Assembly: GCA_004352715.1 (NCBI GenBank)
Contig: SCFE01000105.1
Coordinates: 982,269 to 1,010,063 of the forward strand
Source: Hofstenia miamia
Taxonomy: Eukaryota; Xenacoelomorpha; Acoela
Reading direction: 5' to 3'
Length of the DNA: 27,795 nucleotides
The notes under the pieces were generated by a model. The model was not told the DNA's origin. It did no database searches and saw only the letters and a list, made by a program, of their open reading frames with translations. Within the stretch, counting starts at the first letter, position 1, and every line of letters starts with the position of its first letter. This document shows positions 1 through 10,261 of this stretch, one piece after another. Position numbers and translations under genes: made by a program.

Positions 1-44
<44 letters not shown>

Positions 45-45
45 A
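1..45. repeat. (TA)n microsatellite at window edge
   Basis: The first 45 bases are almost pure alternating TA with one TG interruption near base 32. The same kind of tract recurs at many structural or assembly break points in this window (2714, 2812, 3109, 3180, 3291, 6091, 26641). Confidence 0.95.
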
Positions 46-597
46 ATAGTTGGAACTTTTGATGAAAAGCCATTTATTTGCTGCTGACGCACCTCGAAAT
101 CAACGAATTAATTAGACCTTAGTGCAAATAAGTACGGAATAGATGGCCGCCACTAAGACAATTATTAAAGTTTAATCATCAGCACATGCTGATATGAACA
201 TGCGCAATTTGAACATTGAGTCCTTTACAATTGGAACCCTACCATATATTACTATTTATTGTTTCAATATCTGTTATTGTAATCCTATCAGTAGTTTGTT
301 GCTTGTTCATAACCTCACATGTTAGTTTACAACTGTTGTAGCTGGCAAGCACATCCCTAATTTGACTCGTGAAAAGGTCATACACATAGATTCCATGGGC
401 AAATTTCCCAATGATATTTTTCTCAACATCTTACTGCTAAGGAGTTCGATAACATGAATGCTTTCTCCATTTAGTATAGAAGGAATCACACACAAGAAAG
501 GCTCGCACTCCTCTCAAAGCATCTAGCACTGACAAACAGATGTTGATACTGTTGTCCAATCCGACCCTCGGTTGACAGCTTTTGAATTTGTGGATAA
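46..597. other. No confident gene; possible decayed 3' end of the hAT relic
   Basis: No intact reading frame. On the minus strand, just below the recognisable hAT transposase, the 480-600 interval can be read as short broken pieces that may be the C-terminal dimerisation region, but no diagnostic motif is clear. Confidence 0.4.
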
Positions 598-1640
598 TTA
601 GAAGGTTGGAAGAGAGACTAACTTTGGATCTGCGTGTGGTTCATCTTCGGGGTCTGAGTCAGTGTTCGTGTTGTCAACATCTGCAGATAGAAGATTCAGC
701 AGTCCACTTTGTGCTGCCTGGAAATACTGCGTTTTCTCAGATTGGCTTCCAAGGAAGGTTAAATCCTTGAAACTGGGGTCAAAAATGCACGCAACCTTGT
801 GCATGTCTGTTGTTGATGACCAATACTTGCTGTTCATCCCTACAAAAATTATGAATAATTATTTAATTTTAAGAAATAAAAATTCAGCTTAGTACATTAT
901 TTACTTTCAATGGTTTCTTTTTGCAAACAGCGTTTTATTTGTGAGTCTGTTGTTTTTGCAGCACATATATTTGCAACTATTAGATAATATCCCGGAATAA
1001 CGTTTTGTAGCGTTGGCTTGTCGCTCATTTCTAACCTGTCAAAGACTTTATTAAATGAACCAAATAACTCACCGATGTCTTTCAAGGTGATATCTGCAAC
1101 AGTCCGTGGGCTTCTCGAAGCGCAGCATATGATGCCAAAATTGAATCGTGTACCAAGAAATATATGCACTAAGGACGAGTAACACTGGGCTTCTTAATAG
1201 TTTTCGCAACATTTCTTGTATCCCTGATGATTTAGAAACATATTGCACAAGAGAATGAACTGCATCGTCGAATACTTCGAATTCTTTGACACGAGCTTTG
1301 CATTCTTTCCATTCGTCGTTTAATATGGTGCTGAGTCTGTGTGCCATGCATTGGTATCTTTTTTCGTTTTTTAACGCAGCAATGATGTTGGCACTTAATT
1401 ATTATAAATAACCTTCCGCATATTGCATTTTGAATATTCTCTGCCGTTTTACGTTCTTCTTAAAATACATTGCAGCGAGTCATTGTGTGCTTTCACGAAC
1501 TATCAATCCAGAACACCGTGAAGTCCAAATAATGAATACTGAAACTTGCTGTAATGTGCATTCTTTGACAGTCCATTTTTAGTTTATCCGAGTAGAGTCA
1601 ACAATTAAATCAATTCCAACAAATTTTAACAAGAAACCTT
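598..1640 (-). pseudogene. hAT-superfamily (ZBED-like) transposase relic
   Basis: Minus-strand fragments in several frames line up in the order expected of a hAT transposase (RNase H-like DDE fold with inserted helical domain). From the N-terminal side: a piece reading SFSIHYLDFTVFWI near 1520-1560, a piece reading RKTAENIQNAI near 1420-1460, then ANIIAALKNEKRYQCMAHRLS just above 1347, which is the conserved region after the second catalytic Asp. A helical stretch follows, then TLQNVIPGYYLI and finally KVACIFDPSFKDLTFL (598-837), matching the 'LDPRFK' segment of the family. Pieces are joined by at least three frame changes, including one between 1169 and 1347 and a stop near 1397. No intact copy is possible. 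The family call rests on motif order. The subfamily is not resolved and no terminal repeats were identified. Confidence 0.8.
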
Positions 1641-2732
1641 ATGAGTCATATCACCGTCGTCTTAATCCTGTCCTTCAATCCGGAAGATATCATACCTCAA
1701 AAGTTTACCTCATATATTTTTTGATTATAGTTCTATGACCAGATTTTAGGTGTCTTATGACATTTCCAAATTTGAGAAATCAAATTTATGACTTGGTACC
1801 AACCTTTTTGTTGCTGTGGTTGTAATCCCCTAAATGTAAATACTACTGGTAAATTTGGTAATAGAACACAAAACATTGAAATATCCAGTTGGATAATATC
1901 GCCAAAGTTTTAACCTACAGAGAATTAATTTCAGTGAATGGACTTTCCAATACTATAAAATATTATATTTTCTGCTAGGGTTCCAGGCATATACGTGAAA
2001 AACCTACAAGCCAATATTCTATTTTTTACATATAGGTAGAGTTGATGTTGCAATATCAAACCTTAATTACTAACCGTGACCTTAGAGTTTCCTTATCTAA
2101 GGGGAGTGCCAAGCACTCCTGGGGAATGTTTTCCCCAAAGGCGAAGCTAACTTACTCTCCATAACAGATCTAAGCTTGATTTAAGTACATATTAAAGTAA
2201 ATCCAAACCAATAATTTTGCACTGCAAACCAAAAATTTAAATTTGTGCAAATGAGGAATTAATTCCTAACTAAATATTGTATTTTTCTATAAAAAGAATG
2301 ACATTATTTCTCTGTTCTCTCTAAAATTTAAAAGACTACCTACTCACATGATGTATACAATTCCTACGCTTTTTAAATTTAAAAGTATTGCACCACGTTG
2401 CGCAATAGTCAAAAGCAAAAGTGGAAATATCATGAAATTTAAAAGTATTACTGCATTTTGTAAAATACACAAGCCATTGGCAAATGTCCAAGGCTAACAA
2501 AGAACAAACTAAAAAATTTCTTCGATAAAATTTGTAATTTTTGTATCTAAATTTCACACTATATCAATGATATATTCCATGTCATTCAAAATTGAAAATT
2601 TACTGAAAAAATTTTAAAAAAATTATTTTTTTATTTTTCAATTTGAAGGTAGCAATTACTATAAATTTAAATATTTTTTGCATTGAAAGATAAAAATCGA
2701 GTTTTATATATTACATATATATATATATATAT
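1641..2732. other. AT-rich non-coding region
   Basis: No coding region is recognised. The short open frames here show no family motif. It holds a GC-rich double hairpin at 2103-2136 and two copies of aaatttaaaagtatt (near 2378 and 2437). A (TA)n tract from about 2714 to 2735 leads into the large palindrome. Confidence 0.6.
2103..2136. other. Tandem GC-rich double hairpin
   Basis: Two perfect 6-bp stems lie side by side. GGAGTG pairs with CACTCC around a 5-base loop (2103-2119), then GGGGAA pairs with TTCCCC around a 4-base loop (2121-2136). The surrounding kilobase is about 70% AT, so this GC-rich island stands out. Function is unknown. It could be a mobile hairpin element or the end of a small repeat. 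Confidence 0.6.
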
Positions 2733-3108
2733 ATTTGCAATGAATGTTAACCAATATAGTAATTTGAATATATCAAATTTATGCATACTTCGACCTCAAT
2801 TGTCTGAACAGATATATATATATATATATATATATTGTCAAATATTTTCGTAATATTTGTAGTGAAAGTCAATACAGTTGCTTGATTGCAAGCTTCACAT
2901 GGAACAGATCTTTCTTTTCTTTTAAATTGTGTGACAAATACTCATAATACAAAATATTTAAATTATTTCTTAAACATTAAGCAAACGTGAAGTAGGAAAT
3001 TAACGTTTGCCAAGTACATTGATAACATTTGAATGTAATTGCAATCACTTGCTAATAATTCATGCAGAAAATGACAGCCACATTCTATAGAAAGATTATT
3101 AACTAATG

Positions 3109-3144
<36 letters not shown>

Positions 3145-3288
3145 TTATGGAAAAGATATAAATCAAGTTTTTATATTATATGTATATATAATATATATAT
3201 TAAATGTATATATATATATATATATACATTTAATATATATATTATATATACATATAATATAAAAACTTGATTTATATCTTTTCCATAA

Positions 3289-3324
<36 letters not shown>

Positions 3325-3700
3325 CATTAGTTAATAATCTTTCTATAGAATGTGGCTGTCATTTTCTGCATGAATTATTAGCAAGTGATTGCAATTACAT
3401 TCAAATGTTATCAATGTACTTGGCAAACGTTAATTTCCTACTTCACGTTTGCTTAATGTTTAAGAAATAATTTAAATATTTTGTATTATGAGTATTTGTC
3501 ACACAATTTAAAAGAAAAGAAAGATCTGTTCCATGTGAAGCTTGCAATCAAGCAACTGTATTGACTTTCACTACAAATATTACGAAAATATTTGACAATA
3601 TTGTTGTAAATATAATCATTTCTGTTCAGACAATTGAGGTCGAAGTATGCATAAATTTGATATATTCAAATTACTATATTGGTTAACATTCATTGCAAAT
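2733..3700. repeat. 968-bp loopless inverted duplication (palindrome)
   Basis: The left arm (2733-3216) is the reverse complement of the right arm (3217-3700), with axis at 3216/3217 and no spacer. Coordinates pair as x to 6433-x along the whole length. The inner (TA)n tracts match in length, and the 67-codon open frames at 2963-3166 (minus) and 3267-3470 (plus) are identical. The only difference found is a 24-base block (2812-2835 against 3598-3621). The axis itself is a TA-rich stretch. No terminal repeats, target duplication or protein family were seen. It is either a recent inverted duplication or an assembly or amplification artefact. Confidence 0.9.
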
Positions 3701-3826
3701 CTTCCTTTGTTTTGCATAGAAGCACTGAAGTTGATAAATGATATTCAATTATAGGTAAAAATATTAATGAAAATATTGAATACATTTTATTAATGTCTAG
3801 AAGGTTTGGAACATAGGAGCAGAATT

Positions 3827-4150
3827 GACAACGAGCTGTAATTTCTAAGCTCGGCTCGTTTAAATTTTAAGTAAGTTCGGCTAGGCTCGGCTTGCCTCAC
3901 AAAATCTTTCGATAAGGCTCGTTTCAGAATTTTTTTCATTGCTCTTCGTATTATTTAACAAAGATTTCTAAAATATGATTAAAATTAAGAAATATTGAAT
4001 GAAAAAATATGAAAAATCTGTATAATCAAATTATCAAGCAGCACTATAAATTTGGTTTGCTTAAAAACAGCTCGCTTTGGGCTTGTTGGATATCCAATAC
4101 TTTGCTCAAGCTCGACTCGACTCGGCTCGTTAGAAGCTCGGCTTGTTGAC
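3827..4150. mobile_element. Putative non-autonomous hAT-like element with GCTCG subterminal repeats
   Basis: The 324-bp segment is edged by imperfect inverted ends: GACAACGAGC on the left, and GCTTGTTGAC on the right, which pairs 8 of 10. Both end zones, but not the middle, are full of GCTCG/GGCTCG motifs (3852-3925 and 4068-4145). Clusters of short subterminal repeats at both ends are typical of hAT elements, whose transposase binds them. There is no coding capacity and no clear 8-bp target duplication, so the superfamily call is an inference. Confidence 0.5.
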
Positions 4151-5399
4151 AAGTCTGTGTAGGAGAGATACTTTGATTCTTAATGTTCTATTTCTGATCA
4201 TTGCATCAAATATTCATCATTGTTCGCGGTCTATTTTCTCAATGTAAAAACATTTTTAGATTGTTTGTAGAAACATCAGCATGTAAAATACTTGATTTAG
4301 CTCAGCAAAAATCCTTGTTATTTAATGTTTAAAGGTTTATTTGAAATATTTCATATAAAATGGTGTGAAAATCGAAATTTGTTTTCAGGTATCTTTAAGC
4401 CTGACCAGTAATTCTTGGCATAATTATGTTATAACCTAATCAAGCGTGCTTTGTTTGTGAATTTCATTTGGCATAGGTTTTTATTAAATTTCTGTTTGAA
4501 AAGACTGTAGTTTTAAGTATTTGCGTACAAATAATAGCCTTGCCATTCTATTAAAAATATGATGTTATTATACTAGAAACTGTACGTTATTCTTCTTCAT
4601 GGCCATTGTGGTACATAGAATTACATGTAAATTATTTTAAAATCAAATACAATTTTTTCAAGACTTCAAACAGTGCATTAACTATTTCATTAAATAGACA
4701 GATAACGTTCAATTAAAATTAATTCATATAAAATGCTACTTAAATTTTTCACTAATGCTTTTGCAAGTATTTAATAAATGCTTTCATAGCTAACATCTTT
4801 TTTGATAAATGCCATTAATTTAATAATTAATTTCTTTAAAAATTATACTTAATGGTAAAAATTAAAATACGTTATAGCTAACATTGGAACATAGCACTTA
4901 GCTCAATTAACCAAGCAGATATTAAACAGAAAACTTTATTCCATGTACTAACGATACTTGTCTCATAAGTACTGATTTAAATGTCCTTAGGGCGGCAAAA
5001 TACTCCGATATGATAGCGATAATTTCATTTGAATGTAAGCTTTGAAAAAAGCAAAAATTGCAATGGTCTCAATCTCAACTAAGACATTCAGAAATCTTTA
5101 ATACAGCAAATGGAATGAACTACATATGTAGGTGTTGAGATCTAAATTTTGAACATATATTTAACAGCAAAATTATGAAGTGTCTTCCTTGGTTAGTTAT
5201 CTTTATTATCCAGGAAATATTTCAAATATATATATGTATCAAACTCCCTAGGCTGATCAGCTAATCCCTAGTCCTGTTGTCACTAATCCCACAGTCAACA
5301 TCCGAAATTTTGCTGATTTCCCACATCAGCATGACACACCAGTGTCAATTTGAGCTGTACAGCAATGACTGAGTACAGAAATGGGTCTGAAGTTGTACC
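4151..5399. other. AT-rich non-coding region
   Basis: No open frame with recognisable content and no repeat of note. The 3' part (about 5230-5400) may contain the degraded N-terminal helix-turn-helix half of the Tc1 relic that follows, but this is too decayed to support. Confidence 0.5.
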
Positions 5400-6010
5400 A
5401 ACAGGCCCAGAACTCAAATCTCTCAAATGCAATGACGACCAAGTGCTTGCAGTACATGAGGGATCATGCAAACTGGAGGCCATCAAACAGTTCTCTTCAT
5501 GTTCGACACATCTGCCATCTGCCTGTTAATCATCACAATAATGGTACACAATTCAGCCTATGACACATTCGCCGTCCCTAATGATCTGGGCTTGTTTAGT
5601 ATGTTGGGTTTGGCTCACTCATATTTCTAGCGAACAACACCGGCCTCAATGCTGTGAGTTACATTAACATCATTAATCCGAAACTGGTGGCACTAATGGA
5701 CATTCATCAGTGCAGCATCTTTATGCAGGACAGAGCGCCATATCATCATGCTAACACCGTGATGCAGTGATTCAAATAGTAGAACATCAGGTTCTTGGAC
5801 TGGCATGGGAACTCCTCATATCTAAACCTGATTGAGAAACTTTGGAATTATCTGAAAAACCTGATTGTGAAAGAGCAGCCGAAAAACTTAGATGCCCTCA
5901 AACCTGCCATTTTGCATTCCTGGACTACTGAGATTCCAGAATACTATTGTGATGGTTTAATTGGAGGTTATCTAGGCACGCGGAGGATAATAGGTGTTGA
6001 AAAAATATTC
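5400..6010 (+). pseudogene. Tc1-family transposase relic (DD34E)
   Basis: Cut-and-paste transposase of the Tc1/mariner superfamily, C-terminal half. SLMIWACLV (from about 5575) is the strand-three motif, and NAVSYINIINPKL follows (about 5650-5690). FMQD with the second catalytic Asp lies near 5723-5731, then DWHGNSSYLNLIEKLWNYL (5798-5854), whose IEKLW holds the catalytic Glu. Exactly 34 residues separate that Asp and Glu when stop positions are counted, so spacing is preserved. TGA at 5768 and TAG TAG at 5777-5782 break the frame between them, and another frame change lies upstream. The first Asp is not recognisable. No inverted repeats were found. The best preserved piece is 5795-6000. Confidence 0.9.
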
Positions 6011-6085
6011 TCTTTAATTTCTATTGAATTTTTTATTTGTTATTATTTTTAAATTTAAATTTGAGTCAGTTTGTTCTTTGTCTTA

Positions 6086-6090
<5 letters not shown>

Positions 6091-6120
<30 letters not shown>

Positions 6121-6306
6121 NNNNNNNNNNNNNNNNNNNNNNNNNNNNNNNNNNNNNNNNNNNNNNNNNNNNNNNNNNNNNNNNNNNNNNNNNNNNNNNN
6201 NNNNNNNNNNNNNNNNNNNNNNNNNNNNNNNNNNNNNNNNNNNNNNNNNNNNNNNNNNNNNNNNNNNNNNNNNNNNNNNNNNNNNNNNNNNNNATATATA
6301 TATATA
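6091..6306. repeat. (TA)n tract interrupted by a 173-base assembly gap
   Basis: Alternating TA runs to 6120, N fills 6121-6293, and TA resumes at 6294-6306. The gap is a microsatellite the assembler could not cross. Translated frames across it have no meaning. Confidence 0.95.
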
Positions 6307-6722
6307 ATTCAATGAAAGTTCTCAAAAATCTTAGTGTTTAGACAAACATTCTAATGATATTTACTTCTACATAGCAACTAAAATGAAAAACTTAATCATA
6401 AAATCCAAATCGGAAATATCTAATATAAAATCAAAAAAATTCAATCATTTTTCCATCACAGGTATTCCATGCTTAGTAGTAATAATGCAATACACTCATT
6501 GTTCTTGTTAACATATTGAATATTATATTCATACCCTAAGTATCCGCATATACCTCGAGAGTGAATTAGCAACTCTTAAATAATCGCGGAATTAGAATTG
6601 GCAAGAGGCTACAATTATTCATTGACAAATAATGCCTATCCATAAACATATCAAAATCTATTAAAGTGGTATATTTTAATATTAAATACTTAACATCTTT
6701 CTAATAAAGTTTATGACATTAG
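6307..6722. other. Probable upstream intron of the Ig receptor gene
   Basis: No coding exon was found. The interval ends in an acceptor (..gacattag, AG at 6721-6722) for the first visible Ig exon, so at least its 3' part is intron. Exons for the signal peptide and any further N-terminal domains must lie farther upstream, in the gap or outside the window. Confidence 0.5.
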
Positions 6723-8188
6723 ATGGTCCAGAATTACTCAATTCCAAAGAAATTACAGTAATTGAAGGCAACAGTACAAATGGTAAAATAATTGTTGATT
6801 CATTTCCTGCAGCTGAGCTACATTGCTCTTCGGGTGACTTCACATTTTCTGAAAATTTAATCAATTGGAATATAAAGAACGTCACAAGAGAAATGAATCA
6901 GTTGATTTACAAATGTTCTGCATACAATTCCGAGACAAAGATTTTGAATACTTCAGTTATTAAGTTGATTGTACATTGTAAGTAAGATGCTTCAGTTTTA
7001 TGTGCTTATATTTGGTAAAATTTAGATTCGCCAGAAATTTCTCTTCACTTGAGTTCAATCCATGTGGTTGAAAACAATGAAGTGGATGTTGTGTGTTCTG
7101 TTATTAGAACAAACCCTAGTGTGACAAAATTAATTGTTTCATTGGAGAATAATGAGGAACACAGTGCAAAAGAAAATCATGTTTTAAATTTTACAGTTAA
7201 TTCCACTAGAGAAATGAATGGAGATGTTACATGCAAAGCTGCTAACTCAAAGTTCGAAACTATTATTACAGCAAATCTAGTAGTTTACTGTAGGATTTAT
7301 TTTAAAGTATCAACTTAACATTATTGTTTAGACATAGACTTTGAAATAAAAAGTCAAATGAATAAAACTAATGGATCTTTTTTTATTTACTATCTTTCAA
7401 ATGTAGAATCCTTACCAAGTAATTTCACCGTTGCACTATACAGGAATGGTACTCACATGTGGAACTATACAAATATAAAGAATCTAAAATTTTCTCTTGA
7501 ATTTTCCACTGTTTACTATGAATACGTCGTGAATGCTTCGAATGAATACACATCTAAGAGCAGTGTTCTGGAATTTAAGGCTATAAGTGATGGTAAAATA
7601 TTATTTAATCTAATTTTATCAGATATAATTAAGAATTATATTTAGTTGAAAGTGGTAATTTTGGTTTCATAACACTGATAGCAACTGGTGGTTCATTTTC
7701 TCTTCTATTATTAATTGCATTATTGGTTATTTTTGGTGTATTAATCTTAGTCAGGCGTAAGACTTACTAACTTATATTTTAATATTTTTTAATTAGGTTA
7801 TAAAATTCTTAAGGAAGATAAAGAATCCCTGGTAAAAACAAGCAATAATCCATATGCAGTTTCTTCAGGTATTTCTCACTTCCATGTATCAATAGAAGTT
7901 CCTTAAATACTAATGAAAATGCAAAGATTTTATGATCAAAGTGCTTAATAAATGATCAGTTATTTTAAAGGAGTAAAATTATAATGCACAGTATTAATGG
8001 TTAATATCTGGAATATCTTAACAAAAATGATCGGAAACACGAAAAAAACATAAATTTGCTTAAAAAAATTTAAATTTTGGAGAATGTTACTGGTGAGATT
8101 ATATGTGCTTTTGAGAACAAATAGGATAGGAATATGAAAAAATAATGTTTCTTAAAATTCATTTTCAGATATTACCAATTATATGTAA
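6723..8188 (+). CDS. Immunoglobulin-superfamily single-pass receptor, 3' exons (partial)
   Basis: Six exons are proposed: 6723-6977, 7026-7289, 7332-7592, 7646-7756, 7797-7868 and 8169-8188. All introns are phase 1 with GT..AG ends: 48, 42, 53, 40 and about 300 bp. Exon 1 is an Ig domain (LHC...INW...IYKCSAYNSE). Exon 2 is an Ig domain with Cys pair VVC...VTCKAANS. Exon 3 is an Ig/FN3-like domain without the Cys pair (YEYVVNASNEYTSKSSV). Exon 4 encodes a membrane span ending in RR, with GSFSLLLLIALLVIFGVLIL as the hydrophobic core. Exons 5-6 give a cytoplasmic tail of about 29 residues with tyrosines in NNPYAV and ITNYM. Several NxS/T sites fit an extracellular, glycosylated ectodomain. The 40-bp intron carries TACTAAC. 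The N-terminus is not in the window. If the last intron is not spliced, the frame reads on to a stop near 7905. Likely a cell-adhesion or recognition receptor; ligand unknown. Confidence 0.82.
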
Positions 8189-8749
8189 AGTGTAATGCAA
8201 TTTGAGAGAAATATGCTTATTCCTTGGTTTTATGCAAGATTCTGATTGTCACCCACTACATCTTTCTTAATTGCAGTTAGGTGTGGTATTTGAAACTGTA
8301 ATACAATGAATAATTAATAAAAATGGTAGATTTTGATTAGGCAAAATACAATACATAGCATTCAACACTTAGCAAGTGATGATGAAGAAGAGAATCGTAT
8401 GAGATCATCTCGATTCTAAGTTAGTATAATTGTATTAAACTAGGACCGAGATGTGATCTTGGCCCTTGATACATTTGTCATGATAAGTGCATCTGGTATG
8501 GATAAAAGAACTAGCTAGGATGTTCTTGCCACCTCAGCATCAGCCCCAATAGGAACACATAGGGTGAGCATCAATTGTTTATTAGGTCAACCCAAAACAC
8601 ATTGCATACCAGCAAAATATTAAATGCATGTGTCTCACATAAGCTCACCAACTTCAGAATGCAGTAGTTAGTCAACTTCATCTTAACAAAATCGCAATTG
8701 TTGCAGGCAAAATATTATTATTAATATTATTATTATTATTATAATTATA

Positions 8750-8794
<45 letters not shown>

Positions 8795-10261
8795 ATTAAA
8801 AGTGTATTAAAAGCATTGCTCTCTATACATTTATCTGTTGTCAACTTGGTTTTTTGAAAGTTAAGAGAATGTGAAGAGCCTTCCTAATCAAGATGACACA
8901 TGTTGAAATAAACAGAAATTTAGCACAACAACAGATGCCTGTTTGACTTGTGTGAATATTTGATACAAATACAATGTAAACCAATATATTAGTTGAGGAA
9001 TTAAATCACTATGATTTCTTATTTTGGATATTATATGGTTCTATTTATAAGTAATTGAAAGCTCTGAAACACAGGAACAGTAATTGTTCACTTTCATTTA
9101 TTAAATTACCATTGATTTACATTGGGAATCCTAACTGGCTTGTATCCTTTCTACGAACTCTTGATTATAGATGTTTCTTTCCTATGAATTATAAAAAAAT
9201 TCAGTCATATAGCTGGAAAGCTGACTATAGATTCATCCGTTTTTGTTTAGTTCCAAATTAATAATTTATAAGATTCAGCATACACCCAAAATTGCTATGC
9301 AATGTTATTATATGTGTATGATGAATTATTGATTAAGAAGCTTAACATTAATTTTGCATTGACTACCCACATGTATACAACAATGTTTATATCTGGGGAT
9401 ATTTATATTTATTAGCATCTCCCTGGTTCCACCAATCTAATTATGCTGAGAAATTAACAAATTTACAAAATTATTACGCAACACCCTATCAAGCACCACT
9501 AGATTGCAAAACACAAATTTATTGGTCATTATTACCTTGAGATGAGTTTGATACCATCAAAATCTGGAAGTCTCACTGGTTGTTTTCTATCATTGGATGT
9601 ACTGCTTCATGCCTTGGCACTTTTCATCAGAATGAAACTGTTTAAGTAGGTTGGCTCAAGCATATTGAGTTAATATCTAAGTAATAAATATTCACATTTC
9701 ATGTTTCAAGCAGTTCCTGTAATAACTTTTACTGTTGAGTCCACCTAATTTATATAACAAATAAATACACAATTCGCACAATAATCAGGCTCACATTCTA
9801 CAATATACATAAAAGATAATCAAGTAAGCTATGCCTGATAATGTACTAAATTTGAAGGAATTTTTTATTGACCTCTACATAATTTGCGACAGCAAGTTGG
9901 AATGAAGTGCCATTACACTATAACAGCATAAAAAACATTATGCTCATTGATATACATTCAACAGGAATTCCCTCAATACACTCTATATTCTAAATTTATC
10001 ATTTTGAGTTTGTATACGCCAAACTCATTAAATTTGCTTAAAATGCATTTAACATCGATGGGAAGAAATTCTGATGACAATTCATGAGAATACTTTTTTT
10101 TCTATATTGACAATTACAGTTGATGATTTTCAAAATCCTAGACCACTCGTTTCCATTATTTTTTTTGCATTGTATACGAACAATGAATTGGGCATTTGTT
10201 TTTTTACAGTTATTTTATAATAGAATGCTACTGAGTGTATAAGGCTGGTTTTATCTAACGT
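8189..10261. other. Non-coding region, no recognised gene
   Basis: About 2 kb without a supportable gene. It contains the ATT microsatellite near 8710-8795. The open frame at 9055-9261 has no family signature. The 8380-8660 part is less AT-rich and may be an old repeat, but nothing in it was identified. Confidence 0.55.
8710..8795. repeat. (ATT)n microsatellite
   Basis: ATT/TTA trinucleotide units for about 85 bases, with a short ATAATT interruption in the middle. It resembles the (ATT)n tail of the LINE at 15177-15196, but no LINE sequence precedes it on either strand that I could recognise. Confidence 0.9.

Noticed and set aside
582-892. Plus-strand frames of 62 and 76 aa
   Set aside because: They are antisense shadows of the hAT transposase relic.
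2963-3470. Two identical 67-aa reading frames in opposite orientation
   Set aside because: They are the two arms of one palindrome. About a dozen residues are translated TA repeat, and there is no family signature.
9055-9261. 68-aa plus-strand open frame
   Set aside because: Begins at a non-ATG codon, has no family motif and no neighbouring exon signals that could be supported.
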